From Haladaptatus sp. DYF46 (GTDB taxonomy: Archaea > Halobacteriota > Halobacteria > Halobacteriales > Haladaptataceae): a stretch of DNA of 64,000 nucleotides. The position numbers were made by a program, and so were the translations under genes. This document shows, in pieces, positions 34,883-45,061 of this stretch; positions within the stretch are counted from its first letter, which is position 1, and every line of letters starts with the position of its first letter. The stretch lies in contig NZ_JAJFAY010000003.1 of assembly GCF_021083305.1 (NCBI RefSeq), positions 62,001-126,000 on the forward strand, read 5' to 3'. The notes under the pieces were generated by a model. That model was given only the letters and a program-made list of their open reading frames with translations, searched no databases and was not told where the DNA came from.

Positions 34883-35722
34883 GTGTTAGAAATGCTCGCG
34901 GAACAGGACCGTCTTCGGACGGAGTTTCAGGAGAAACAGTATATCTGTCCGTATTGCGGGACGAAAGGAATGCAGTATACGTCCGCCTGTGCCTCCTGTG
35001 GCTCCCCGGAGACGGTTCGGACGGAGCAATATCGACACGCGGCGTGCGATCACGAGGGTATGCAAGACCAGTTCGTCGACGATGACGGCGTCGTGTGTCC
35101 GGAGTGTGAGATGGGCCTCAAATCGCTCGAACAACTGGAATCGGACGCCGCCAACTTCTGCCAAAACTGTGAGACGATATTCGAAACTGCGGATCACCGA
35201 CTTCGATGTCGAGACTGCCATCTCGTCACCCAACCGACGCGGGCGACCGAACGAATTCTTCACCAATATTCCCTCACCGACCAAGGGAAGAAATGGGTCG
35301 AAGAACAACTGACCGCGCGCCAGTTAGTCGTCGAGACGCTCAAAGACAGGACGCTACGGGTGGAAATCGACACGACGGTAACTACCGGTTCGGGCGAGGA
35401 GATTCCGGTCCACGTTCATGCCCTGGACGAATTGCTCGACGACCGCATCATTGCTGCAGTACACGAACGGCCATATGAGCGTGAAATTGCACACCTGTTG
35501 ACGGTCGCATCGGAAGTCGACGCACACGCGATATTGGTCACGACCTCCGGAACGGTTGTCGGGGAAGATATCGACCAACTCGTCACGGATGATCGGTTGA
35601 CGACCCTCGAGTTGACGAAAGGGGGTGCGCTTCAACGGAACTACGAAATCGTCTCCGATCCAGGCACGCAACACTCGTTCGTCGGGCGCATTACCGATAT
35701 CTTCAAACCTCAAACCGGATAG
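34883..35722 (+). CDS. TackOD1-like zinc-ribbon protein (likely 5'-truncated)
   Basis: 279 residues from GTG 34883, though coding clearly continues upstream in frame to about 34796 (VDIDTGKVTYPEAAARLDEG). Three zinc ribbons: CPYCG...CASCGS, CPECEMG, CQNCE...CRDCH. The layout (YRHAACDHEGMQDQFVDDDG, VCPECEMGLKSL, FCQNCETIFETAD, RLRCRDCHLVTQPTRATE) fits the TackOD1 metal-binding output domain. A second alpha/beta domain follows (LVVETLKDRTLRVEIDTTVT; ERPYEREIAHLLTVASEVDA; ILVTTSGTVVGEDIDQL). It is probably a signalling or adaptor protein, cut off from its start by the small element. Confidence 0.6.
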   Translation: MLEMLAEQDRLRTEFQEKQYICPYCGTKGMQYTSACASCGSPETVRTEQYRHAACDHEGMQDQFVDDDGVVCPECEMGLKSLEQLESDAANFCQNCETIFETADHRLRCRDCHLVTQPTRATERILHQYSLTDQGKKWVEEQLTARQLVVETLKDRTLRVEIDTTVTTGSGEEIPVHVHALDELLDDRIIAAVHERPYEREIAHLLTVASEVDAHAILVTTSGTVVGEDIDQLVTDDRLTTLELTKGGALQRNYEIVSDPGTQHSFVGRITDIFKPQTG

Positions 35723-35746
35723 TCTCGAGACTTCCGGCGATGCGAC

Positions 35747-35932
35747 TCAGCTTTGCATCTGGCGCCGAAGTAGACGAAAGTGGCAGTGTCCCCTCGCGAA
35801 AGGTGAGTCGGAGCAGTCGAACGTTACGATTTCAGTCGACCCGAAGGTCGGACATCGCTGGGTTGCGGACATGAGCGTCGTTCCGCAGACGTCGAAAAAC
35901 GCATCCGTTAGTGATCTCGGTTCGATAAGCAT
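35747..35932 (-). pseudogene. Degenerate small zinc-ribbon protein
   Basis: Reads MLIEPRSLTDAFFDVCGTTL, then QRCPTFGSTEIVTFDCS, aligning with the intact zinc ribbon at 7681-7830 (ECRHCGTSL...CPTCGSTETVEFD). The first and last of the four cysteines are gone (FFDVCG, CPTFGS), and the C-terminus runs on into unrelated sequence. Probably non-functional. Confidence 0.5.
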
Positions 35933-36446
35933 CGACTGAGTGACTGTTTCGGTGCGTTCGTGTTAAATAATTAAATGGAAGGCACTGTATAACAATACCA
36001 AATGCGGTCATTGGATGTGTTGGAGCGTCGTAGGAAGCCTCCCGAGTCGCCATAGATCCTACGCGCTCGACCACATTCAACCAACGCCGTGTTGTACGTC
36101 ATACACGCCGACATCGGTCGTGCCTACAGTCCGGGCACGACCAACCTCCCGAACAGGGTCCGGGTGAGAACGGGTTGCTTGTTGGTAGAAGCACCATCGA
36201 CACCGCGTCGATGGCGGCCACTTCGTGGCCCCGGTGGTTCGATTCCACCCCCGTTCGTCCTTTCGCTACGAGTTCAGTATCTTCGTCCTGTTCTCTTACT
36301 CCCCATATTATCCGATACGAACTGCGGGGTCACTCGACTCTCGGACGCGAAGTGGCTGGATACCCGAAGGGATGGCGATAGTGGACCCCGACGAATGGGA
36401 TTCATCCACTGACGCGATAGATTCCGCTCATCTACCGACGGGAAAC
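35933..36446. other. Gene-free stretch holding a tRNA-like structure
   Basis: No protein gene is recognised. Apart from the tRNA-like fold at 36168-36257, gtcgtgcc-tacagtccg-ggcacgac (36117-36141) forms a second strong hairpin just upstream, which suggests a structured RNA region. Confidence 0.4.
36168..36257 (+). tRNA. tRNA-like structure with non-canonical anticodon arm
   Basis: 90 nt. Acceptor GAACGGG pairs perfectly with CCCGTTC; TT follows at positions 8-9; the D arm is GCTT-GTTGGTAG-AAGC with the conserved GG; the T arm is GGTGG-TTCGATT-CCACC with canonical TTCGA. Between D and T arms lie two hairpins: CCATCGAC-ACCGC-GTCGATGG (eight pairs, five-base loop) and GGCCAC-TTC-GTGGCC. The first sits where the anticodon arm should be but offers no seven-base loop with U33; the second resembles a long variable arm. 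It could be a decayed or rearranged tRNA, an intron-bearing tRNA, or a tRNA mimic. The isotype cannot be assigned. Confidence 0.55.
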
Positions 36447-36695
36447 TCACGATGTGAGAATACGATGTAGGTTTTCGTGAGCCTCCCGTATCCGTCTCTC
36501 GGGCAGTGCATGGACTTCGGTGTCTCCGTCCATCTCTCGGTTTTTACGGGTCGCGATTTGTTCCGATTGGGTGGCCGATAACCCGTACAGAACGGTATCC
36601 ATGCCCTCACGTTTCGTGGCGACCACCACCGCGTATGGTTCTGTCGCTTGATGCGCGTTCGTGTCGTCACTCGGTTTTTGATGAACTACTGACAT
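36447..36695 (-). CDS. Small hypothetical protein
   Basis: 82 residues: MSVVHQKPSDDTNAHQATEP, YAVVVATKREGMDTVLYGLS, then a charged helix ending REAHENLHRIL. The strand-helix pattern and haloarchaeal composition make it plausible, but no family is recognised. It stands alone between the tRNA-like structure and the ZIP transporter. Confidence 0.4.
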   Translation of the reverse strand: MSVVHQKPSDDTNAHQATEPYAVVVATKREGMDTVLYGLSATQSEQIATRKNREMDGDTEVHALPERRIREAHENLHRILTS

Positions 36696-37007
36696 CGTGT
36701 CGATTAGTCTCCCATGGTAGCCTCCCTACTACCACCGAACACGTACGTCGCGAACGATGAAAAATCCCCACGTGGCATCCAGGACACATATACGATCGAT
36801 CATTTACCGAAACGTAACTAACGAGCGAGCGTCACGGATCGTACACCCGATGTCAACTCTGGACGATCGAAATACACACCATTCCGTTCGTGATCCCTCA
36901 GCTCGTCCGATCTGTGGGTTTCCGACGTTCGTCAGCGTCGAGCAAGGGAAATGGTTCTTGAGGAGGGACGGGACGATGACTATGTTCGACGCTACTGATG
37001 GTTCAAT
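36696..37007. other. Intergenic stretch without a gene
   Basis: Upstream region of the ZIP gene; it probably contains its promoter. No motif is clear enough to call. Confidence 0.35.
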
Positions 37008-37841
37008 ATGGCTTCCGTAGTGGAGTTGTTCGTCCGGATCGTCGGCGACAATCCGGTGATGCAGGGACTCGTCGGGGGAATCGTTATCGCGCTGATGAAC
37101 CTGTTCGGTGCATCGCTCGTACTCGTCTGGCGGGACCCTTCGGAGCGTGCGCTCGATGGCGCGCTCGGATTCGCGGCCGGTGTGATGCTCGCGGCGGCCT
37201 TCACGAGCCTCATCATCCCCGGCATAGAACAGTACTCCGGTGGGAATCCGATTCCCACGCTCATCGGCATCGTACTCGGAGTCGTCTTTCTCGATCGGGC
37301 GGACGGACTCGTTCCACATGCACATTATCTCCTGACCGGGCGTACGCGTTCGGATGAAGCCAACCCGGGTACATCCCTCCCGCTCGATAACGAGCGGCTG
37401 ACGCCAGTCATCCTCTTCATATTGGCGATCACGCTCCACAATATGCCGGAGGGATTGGCCGTGGGTGTCGGCTTCGGATCCGGCAACATCGAAAACGCGA
37501 TCCCCCTCATGCTCGCGATCGGTATCCAGAACATTCCTGAAGGGCTCGCCGTCTCGGTGGCCGCAATCAACGCAGGACTGGACGAACGTTTCTACGCTGC
37601 CTTCGCCGGGATTCGTTCGGGGATCGTAGAAATTCCGCTCGCAGTGGTGGGCGCATTCGCTGTGAGCGCAGTCGCTCCATTACTCCCGTATGCGATGGGC
37701 TTCGCCGCGGGAGCGATGCTCTTCGTCATCTCGGATGAGATCATTCCGGAAACCCACACGCGTGGATACGAACGGATCGCTACGCTCGGGGCCATGGCCG
37801 GCGTGGTCGTTATGCTCTATCTCGACGTCAGTTTGGGATGA
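37008..37841 (+). CDS. ZIP family metal transporter
   Basis: 277 residues with about eight membrane helices. The metal-binding helices are intact: ITLHNMPEGLAVGVGFGSG (TM4) and IGIQNIPEGLAVSVAA (TM5), followed by GIRSGIVEIPLAVVGAFA and GAMLFVISDEIIPETHTRGY. The N-terminal GGIVIALMNLFGASLVLVW matches the family. ZIP proteins move zinc, iron or manganese into the cytoplasm. It belongs to the GufA-like prokaryotic branch by length and lack of a long His loop; the short loop contains VPHAHYLL. Not obviously in an operon. Confidence 0.9.
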   Translation: MASVVELFVRIVGDNPVMQGLVGGIVIALMNLFGASLVLVWRDPSERALDGALGFAAGVMLAAAFTSLIIPGIEQYSGGNPIPTLIGIVLGVVFLDRADGLVPHAHYLLTGRTRSDEANPGTSLPLDNERLTPVILFILAITLHNMPEGLAVGVGFGSGNIENAIPLMLAIGIQNIPEGLAVSVAAINAGLDERFYAAFAGIRSGIVEIPLAVVGAFAVSAVAPLLPYAMGFAAGAMLFVISDEIIPETHTRGYERIATLGAMAGVVVMLYLDVSLG

Positions 37842-38385
37842 CGACACTCTCGGATCATTCTATCGGTGCGATAGACGTCGAAACCCACCGGCTTTTCTGT
37901 GCTGTCCACCAACCGACACTGGTTGTCGGCGGATGAACGCGGCCAGTTGTGAGGATACCATCTGTTACCCGGCTAATCGTGGTGATAGACGTGACAATGT
38001 TTCAGGTGAAGAGCCGTCGCTATCCCACTCTCGTTTCCGACGGGAAGTAAGGGTGCGCGGTTGGGTGGATCAGGAGTGATGGCGCCAGACCCGGAGCCGA
38101 TTTAGCTCGCTCGTGCAACCACGCAACGTTAGAACCGTCTTCCACGTTCGGTAAATACTTTGTGGTGATTTCAGAAACAAAACAGTAATTTCCAGAATAA
38201 TCATGCTCGGTGTCTGTCGTAGAATCGATGTACTGGATACTATCGCGAAAATCCAGCCCATTCACGTCTCGAATGGGTCGAATCGGTGCGTAGAAAACGT
38301 GAGAACTTCCTCTCAAAACGGCCGTCGGTTCGGAACTCTACAGGCGGAGCAGGCCGAGTGCCTCGGGACTTGACCCCTAAGTGGT
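37842..38385. other. Intergenic stretch without a gene
   Basis: It lies between two convergent genes. A minus frame (38020-38316) has no recognisable motif. No RNA or repeat was seen. Confidence 0.35.
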
Positions 38386-39366
38386 TCACCCAAGTTGCTG
38401 TGGGTCGACCGTTTCACCGTTTTTGTAGACGACCGCACCGTCTCCGATGGTGAAGTGGTTAATTTCCCCCGAAATCGTGTAGCTATCCCGCCACGGACCG
38501 ACTTTGCCATTGACCGTAGACCCGGAGAGTTTGTCGGACCAATCCTTCGAAGCGTCCATCGCGGTACTCTTTTCGAGCGTCCCGTCTACGCTCAGTTCGT
38601 ACTCCGTCCATCCGTCCGTCTTGGTTCCGTCGATGGTGAGTGTCGTTTCGGATGACGAGGCAGACGACGAAGACGACCCGGAAATCTGGGAGCCGATCCA
38701 ATCGAGGAGGGAGTCCGTATCGTGATGCGGGGCCGTCGTCTCCCCGTTGAGTTCCATCGTGGGTGTGAACGAAACACCGTAGCTACCAGCGACGTCCGCC
38801 GTTTGATCGATTGCGTTGTTGTAGTCTCCGTCTTTTGCGTTGCTGATAATCTCCGATCGATCGCCGACTCCTGCCGATTCGAGGTGGTTTCGCATCTCCC
38901 CGTACGTGACCGTGCCCGAGACGCGATCGTCGAACATCATCTCGAAGAAGTCCCAGTATTCGCCGGGTTGTTCGTTCCAAGCACTCAGCGCGACTTCCGA
39001 GATACGCGGGTCGCTGCTGGAGATATAGTACGTCGACGATCCATGGGAACTCGTTCCCGGCGGCTGAAGGGCCAGTGCGCGAAACTCGATGTTAAGCTGG
39101 CCTGTGCTGACGTATTCATCGATAACGTCCTTAAGATTGTTGTTGACGAAGTTCTGCGTGTACGGGCACTTGAAGTTGCCAAAGACCGTCGCCGTCGGAT
39201 TGTCCACGTCCGTTCCCATCGTCGCATATTTGAGGTCCGTGTCGTCGGGAACCGGTGCCCCGCTGACGGACGGTGCCGCACTCGCGGTCCCCGCTACCCC
39301 GAGACCGACTGCTGCTGCAGATACTGTTTTCATGAATGTACGTCGGGTTGAGGTCTGTTGCGCCAT
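38386..39366 (-). CDS. Secreted DsbA-like thioredoxin-fold protein with a single active-site Cys
   Basis: 326 residues. Tat signal STRRTFMKTVSAAAVGLGVA (about 6-25), probable cleavage after ASA. The thioredoxin fold has VFGNFKCPYTQNFVNNNL at the active site, near residue 67: CPYT in place of DsbA's CPxC, so only one redox Cys remains. GVSFTPTMELNG supplies the cis-Pro. A Ser-rich linker near 235 leads to a C-terminal beta domain (TTLTIDGTKTDGWTEYELSV; INHFTIGDGAVVYKNGE) resembling secreted haloarchaeal modules. With one Cys it may act as an isomerase/reductase by a monothiol mechanism or as a binding protein. Confidence 0.85.
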   Translation of the reverse strand: MAQQTSTRRTFMKTVSAAAVGLGVAGTASAAPSVSGAPVPDDTDLKYATMGTDVDNPTATVFGNFKCPYTQNFVNNNLKDVIDEYVSTGQLNIEFRALALQPPGTSSHGSSTYYISSSDPRISEVALSAWNEQPGEYWDFFEMMFDDRVSGTVTYGEMRNHLESAGVGDRSEIISNAKDGDYNNAIDQTADVAGSYGVSFTPTMELNGETTAPHHDTDSLLDWIGSQISGSSSSSASSSETTLTIDGTKTDGWTEYELSVDGTLEKSTAMDASKDWSDKLSGSTVNGKVGPWRDSYTISGEINHFTIGDGAVVYKNGETVDPQQLG

Positions 39367-39750
39367 CGGATTACCCCACTAAGGGGGGAATAAAAATCCC
39401 AGTTGATCGTTCAGATGTTCTACTCGATTGTGGCAATTTCCGAACTGTTTCGAAAGAGTGGGAGTCGATAAAACGAAACGAATCTTTGAGGATTAATTCT
39501 GGATCCTCCCGAATTACATCGTATAAAATAATAGGCGAAACTAGTTTACCATTATAAATTTTGTTTTCATTGTACAAAATCGTTTACAAGCTATAAAAAG
39601 ACCAATATCCTTCCTCGTTCGGTTTATACACGAACATACTGAATCTATGCTGCTCCATCTACGTGGTATGATACCAAAGCACGAGGATGCTTCAATATTG
39701 GGGATACTGAGTTTCACCGCACCTGAACGCACCGCTCTTCCTACGCAAAA
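39367..39750. other. Intergenic stretch without a gene
   Basis: AT-rich, upstream of the secreted thioredoxin-fold gene and downstream of the ATP-grasp gene. No RNA or element end recognised. Confidence 0.35.
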
Positions 39751-40560
39751 CTATACATCAGTTAGCACGTTCGAGTGGTTCTTCCGCTGACGCGACTCAC
39801 GACGATTATTCTCGAGGTTTGCCCGTATCGTTTCCTCGTATAGTTCCGTTCCATCAGTAATTCCACACAGGTTCACCGCGGGATTGATGTCGATAACGTA
39901 GATGGACTTGTGAACGAGGATATCCAACTCGAATAGGGTGAGGTCGAACAGTTTCTGAACGCGACCGACGTAGCGGGCGAGACTGGTCGTGACGGGTTTC
40001 TCCCTGGGAACGCCCCCGTCGTGTGGAAGTCTCACGACACGGACCTCATCACCGATACCGAACACCTTGTAGCTTCGGTGCGGAACGACGTACTTTTCGA
40101 CCAGTTGTTCGTCCGGGAAATCGTATGAACCGGCGAGATGGATGGCGAAATCGTGGCCGTCGGAGTGGAATTCGCTTCTCGGTTTAACGATGGCAGGCGG
40201 ACGAAGGGTAATCGTTTCCGCTTGGCCGTACTGGAACTCGGGGACCATCACCCCTCCCCGTCGGAGCGTCCGATAGCAATCGAAGCGGTCGGACGTGATG
40301 TGTGCTCCCGCATAGCTGTTGAGCGTCGGAATCCCGGCCTCGCGGGCGCGTTTGAGATCCGAAAGGGCGGCGGGATGCCAATGTGCCATGTGGTAGAAGT
40401 CGAGTCCGAGTTCCTCGAGATCGGGATGTTCGGCTCTGGGATTCAAGAACACGAGCGTCGCCCAGGACTGTAACCGGTCGAGCAGTTCGAGTTTGACGTC
40501 GTTACCGCGGTCGCACCAGTAGGAAACGCCGATTAGCGGCCGGCCGGTCGAAGTCGTCAT
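39751..40560 (-). CDS. ATP-grasp domain protein (RimK-like)
   Basis: 269 residues. Recognisable pieces: N-terminal strand PLIGVSYWCDRG, the switch-like LNSYAGAHITSDRFDCYRTL, the lid ETITLRPPAIVKPRSEFHSD, EKYVVPHRSYKVFGIGDEVR and the terminal metal-binding IYVIDINPAVNLCGITDG (Asp and Asn as in ATP-grasp ligases). ATP-grasp enzymes join a carboxylate to an amine or thiol through an acyl phosphate. It is most like RimK or inositol-kinase-like small ATP-grasp proteins. Substrate unknown; it stands alone. Confidence 0.75.
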   Translation of the reverse strand: MTTSTGRPLIGVSYWCDRGNDVKLELLDRLQSWATLVFLNPRAEHPDLEELGLDFYHMAHWHPAALSDLKRAREAGIPTLNSYAGAHITSDRFDCYRTLRRGGVMVPEFQYGQAETITLRPPAIVKPRSEFHSDGHDFAIHLAGSYDFPDEQLVEKYVVPHRSYKVFGIGDEVRVVRLPHDGGVPREKPVTTSLARYVGRVQKLFDLTLFELDILVHKSIYVIDINPAVNLCGITDGTELYEETIRANLENNRRESRQRKNHSNVLTDV

Positions 40561-40859
40561 GGGTCTCTATCAGGTACTAATTCGACCGTTCGAGTTCTCG
40601 CTGACCGCAGTCCGTCGTATTTCTCCATATGCTACTAGCTGTCTCTCGAGAGATTGAAGTGTGCCCCAAACCAGTCGGGGGGAGAAGACCACGGACTTGG
40701 CGGAATTCGAGTATATCACCATCACAGATGTGGTTTTTCGAACGGCACTATGCTATATTTCACGATAGCAGGGGGACCGATTAGTCATCTACGGTGAATT
40801 CCCCACCGTTTCCTGAAGGCGAATACTTACTCCATTGCTCGCATTCGTTCTACGGGACA
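40561..40859. other. Divergent promoter region
   Basis: It separates the divergent ATP-grasp and alpha/beta hydrolase genes. A TATA-like tract (tgctatatttcac) lies near 40750-40763, which could serve either the GTG at 40794 or the ATG at 40860. Confidence 0.4.
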
Positions 40860-41672
40860 ATGGCCGATAGCGGACTACGACGATTGACCAACCGTCGATG
40901 GAAGCTGGGAATTGGTATCCTTCTGGTCGTCATCTTCATCGTGGTCGGTGGCGTCGTGGTGTACTTCTCACTCCCGCATCACGGGACGACGTCTTCGGTA
41001 CAGTCCGTGGTGACGGACCCACGCGTTTCGCTTTCGACCGCGGACGGTGTGACGGTTCTCTCCCCAACGAACGGAACCTCGACCGTCGGGTTGGTTTTCT
41101 ACCCTGGCGCGCGCGTCGCACCGGACGCCTATTATGCCTCCCTCGCACCGTTGGTACGACGTGCCAACGTGACGGTCTTCATCCCGAAAATGCCACTCAA
41201 CGTTGCCCTCCTCGATGTGGGCGCTCCGGGAGAAATTCGGTCTCGACAGCCTGAGATTCGGACGTGGTTCGTCGGTGGGCATTCGCTCGGGGGCGTTGCC
41301 GCCTGTCGATATACACGCTCACACGACGTTCGTGGACTGGTACTGTTCGCGTCGTACTGCGATAGGAACGTGAGCGAACGACCGATGAGCGTGCTCAGTG
41401 TTACCGGCAGTCGGGATACCGTTCTCAACCGGGAGGCATACCGGAAGAACGGAGACCTCCATCCGCCAAACGCGACGTTCCGAGAGATTTCCGGGATGAA
41501 CCACACGGAATTCGGCTCCTATCGCGGTCAACGGGGAGTCTCGCGGGCGACCATCTCATACGGTGTCGCACACCGGCGACTAGCAGACATCGTCGTCCCT
41601 TGGGTGGCGAACGAGTTGGCCACCGCGATAGTAGAGCCCTTGCCGTCACTCTCTTCGTTCCGTTCGTCGTGA
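40860..41672 (+). CDS. Membrane-anchored alpha/beta hydrolase
   Basis: 270 residues from ATG 40860; GTG 40794 adds 22 residues and fits the TATA tract less tightly. An N-terminal transmembrane helix (LGIGILLVVIFIVVGGVVVY) anchors the protein outside the membrane. The catalytic fold shows VGLVFYPGARVAPDAY, nucleophile elbow VGGHSLGGVAAC, VLSVTGSRDTVLN (acid) and ISGMNHTEFGSY (His). This fits the family of predicted alpha/beta hydrolases (DUF-type dienelactone hydrolase fold). Substrate unknown. Confidence 0.82.
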   Translation: MADSGLRRLTNRRWKLGIGILLVVIFIVVGGVVVYFSLPHHGTTSSVQSVVTDPRVSLSTADGVTVLSPTNGTSTVGLVFYPGARVAPDAYYASLAPLVRRANVTVFIPKMPLNVALLDVGAPGEIRSRQPEIRTWFVGGHSLGGVAACRYTRSHDVRGLVLFASYCDRNVSERPMSVLSVTGSRDTVLNREAYRKNGDLHPPNATFREISGMNHTEFGSYRGQRGVSRATISYGVAHRRLADIVVPWVANELATAIVEPLPSLSSFRSS

Positions 41673-41716
41673 CCAGTTCTCGTGCCTTTGAATACCTCTG
41701 TTAGGCGAACCCTCGC

Positions 41717-43132
41717 TCATTGAAAGCGATAGTCTAAGTAATCGAGGACCGTCGGCCAAGAGTCCGCTGCGGCCCGCGCGTTCGCTCTCGGACCACCTCC
41801 ATTGGCATCGTTCGTCGGGGCTCCGGTGTAGTCGGCATAGGGGACTCCAAAGATGTGACCCGAATTGCAGTACGTCCGAAGACCGAACGGGAATGAATGG
41901 TCGTTTCGTCGTAGCCGATCGACCGTCAGCGCCGACACTGCGGTCGAGGGCCACTGCTGGTCGTCCCCGCCGGCGAACAGCAAGACGGGTCCGTTTATTT
42001 GCTCGACGGGAACGAGCACCTGTTCGAGAACCCGCGCTGGAACTCGAGACCGAATCGCGTCCGGGAGCGATTCGGCGTGACAGCGGTCTCGACTGTGGTT
42101 TTCGATCGCATCGAAAACCGTTCGGATCGCATTCGGTTTCGCGATCCGCGACCCGTTTCGAGTCCAGGCGGGTCGACTGATGTACGCTCTCGGGGGGACG
42201 CCAGCGACTCCGTGTCGTACGACACCGCCCCCGGAGTATCCAACTACTGCCACCGGTCCGTCATGCTCTATGGCAGTCAGTAGTGCGGCCTCGACACCGC
42301 GTGAAATTCCGAGTAACCCGACTCCGCTGTCCAAAACCCCTGGCCGGTTCGTCAGCCACCGAATCGCCATATCGAAGTATTCGAGTGGAATTCGCTCGAG
42401 CGAGCCCGGTAACCCCGGTGCATCGAAGTACTGTACTGCAAAGGTCGTGTATCCGTGCGTCGCCAGCATCTCGCTCAACCGATGCGGTATCGAGGCCGAC
42501 GCGCCGTGAAGTGTAAGGACACCCGGGTGCGGTCCCGGTGTCGGTGGTTCGTAGAGACACCCGACCAACCCGTTCGCTTCGACCGACCGCCGTGATATCT
42601 CGGGGTCGGTCAGTACTCGTGACTGTGAGATACGCGGTGTCGAAGGGCCGAAAAGTCCGGAACGGGCCTGAAGCGAGAGCGTGACCGAATTCTGCTCACC
42701 CATGAGGAAGTTCGGTGACGACCCAAAGAGGCTCTCGAAGGAGAGACGGTGAAGAACCATTGTGACCCCCGATTGCTTCGCGAGTCGCCGCCCCCGATTC
42801 GAACCGTACCAAGTCCGCTTCGGCGTGTTAGCCGTTAACTCCGCGTTCGAGAGCGTCGCAACTCCGTTTTCGTCGGGCCGAAGGGACCACGACCCCGTGT
42901 ATTCGTGGCCCGCTGTATCGGTTGCTGTACATTCGACTGTCACCGAGGTTCGCGGTTCGAAACCACGTAATCGAATTCGTGGCGGATTTCCCACTCGTGA
43001 GCGACGTGGACAGCGAATCGACCCTTCGTTCCTACTCGAGGAGAACTCACCGAGGCAGCCAGCAGTAGAGGCCGTGACCGCGGCAAGACCAGATGCCAAC
43101 AACGTACGTCGAGAGCGGTGTTCGAGCGCCAT
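41717..43132 (-). CDS. Secreted acyl-CoA thioesterase/BAAT-type lipoprotein
   Basis: 471 residues. N-terminal Tat motif and lipobox: SRRTLLASGLAAVTASTAGC. An immunoglobulin-like domain typical of BAAT proteins (VGNPPRIRLRGFEPRTSVTV, GSWSLRPDENGVATL) is followed by an alpha/beta hydrolase: LVGCLYEPPTPGPHPGVLTL, LHGASASIPHRLSEMLATHG, VGLLGISRGVEAALL (nucleophile Ser), GPVLLFAGGDDQQWPS (acid) and the late His in NSGHIFGVPYADYTG. Family enzymes hydrolyse acyl-CoA or transfer acyl groups, but extracytoplasmic acyl-CoA is improbable, so another ester or amide substrate is likely. It converges with the membrane hydrolase at 41672. Confidence 0.85.
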   Translation of the reverse strand: MALEHRSRRTLLASGLAAVTASTAGCLGEFSSSRNEGSIRCPRRSRVGNPPRIRLRGFEPRTSVTVECTATDTAGHEYTGSWSLRPDENGVATLSNAELTANTPKRTWYGSNRGRRLAKQSGVTMVLHRLSFESLFGSSPNFLMGEQNSVTLSLQARSGLFGPSTPRISQSRVLTDPEISRRSVEANGLVGCLYEPPTPGPHPGVLTLHGASASIPHRLSEMLATHGYTTFAVQYFDAPGLPGSLERIPLEYFDMAIRWLTNRPGVLDSGVGLLGISRGVEAALLTAIEHDGPVAVVGYSGGGVVRHGVAGVPPRAYISRPAWTRNGSRIAKPNAIRTVFDAIENHSRDRCHAESLPDAIRSRVPARVLEQVLVPVEQINGPVLLFAGGDDQQWPSTAVSALTVDRLRRNDHSFPFGLRTYCNSGHIFGVPYADYTGAPTNDANGGGPRANARAAADSWPTVLDYLDYRFQ

Positions 43133-43273
43133 CCGAACTAGTTAGTAAACATATATATCCGGGTAACTTAAAATCTCGCATCCAGTACCGACAACGAACG
43201 ACCGGGCGGACTTTGACCGCGGTGTTCCGTTCACACCGTCCGAAGAATGCTCTCTTCTACTAATTGAGCGCCG

Positions 43274-43501
43274 TTACGAGAGATAGAGCGAGCCGCCGAT
43301 CGTGATTCCAACCGTGCCGACCCACATGAAGAACAGCGCTTTTACCGCCCTCATCCGCGTGACTCCACTCTGTTCCACGAGTGACGAGGAAAGCGCCCCT
43401 ATCATGGCACCGAACAACAGTACGCAGAGGAGGGAACCCCCAACGAGAAAGAGGGAGAAAAGGAGGCCAGATGTAGACCGGGGCACCTCTGATTGACTCA
43501 T
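43274..43501 (-). CDS. Small two-helix membrane protein
   Basis: 75 residues. Two hydrophobic helices: GLLFSLFLVGGSLLCVLLFG and ALFFMWVGTVGITIGGSLYL, joined by an Arg-containing loop (VTRMRAVK). No family name recognised. The clean helix pattern and haloarchaeal codon use support it as a real gene. Confidence 0.55.
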   Translation of the reverse strand: MSQSEVPRSTSGLLFSLFLVGGSLLCVLLFGAMIGALSSSLVEQSGVTRMRAVKALFFMWVGTVGITIGGSLYLS

Positions 43502-43765
43502 TCTTGTTTACTCTCTCAACCGCGTACCGTAGTATTTACTGAATATTCTAGTTATAACATATCATACCTGTCCGTTCAGGCTCGTGAGAGCCGACGGAAC
43601 CGAATACAAGCCGAATGCGCCGGTAGCAGTAATTGCGGAAGTGCAAAGAGAAAGCCCTGTGCTTTAGCGCGGGATGAATCCGACACTACCCTCCACGAAC
43701 CACTGACAATAGCATGGCCTGGTATTCCAATAGATTCTTGAGACAACATACTCATTACAACTGTA

Positions 43766-45058
<1,293 letters not shown>

Positions 45059-45061
45059 AGC

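Noticed and set aside
36804-37439. Minus-strand 211-residue frame
   Set aside because: Antisense shadow of the ZIP transporter.
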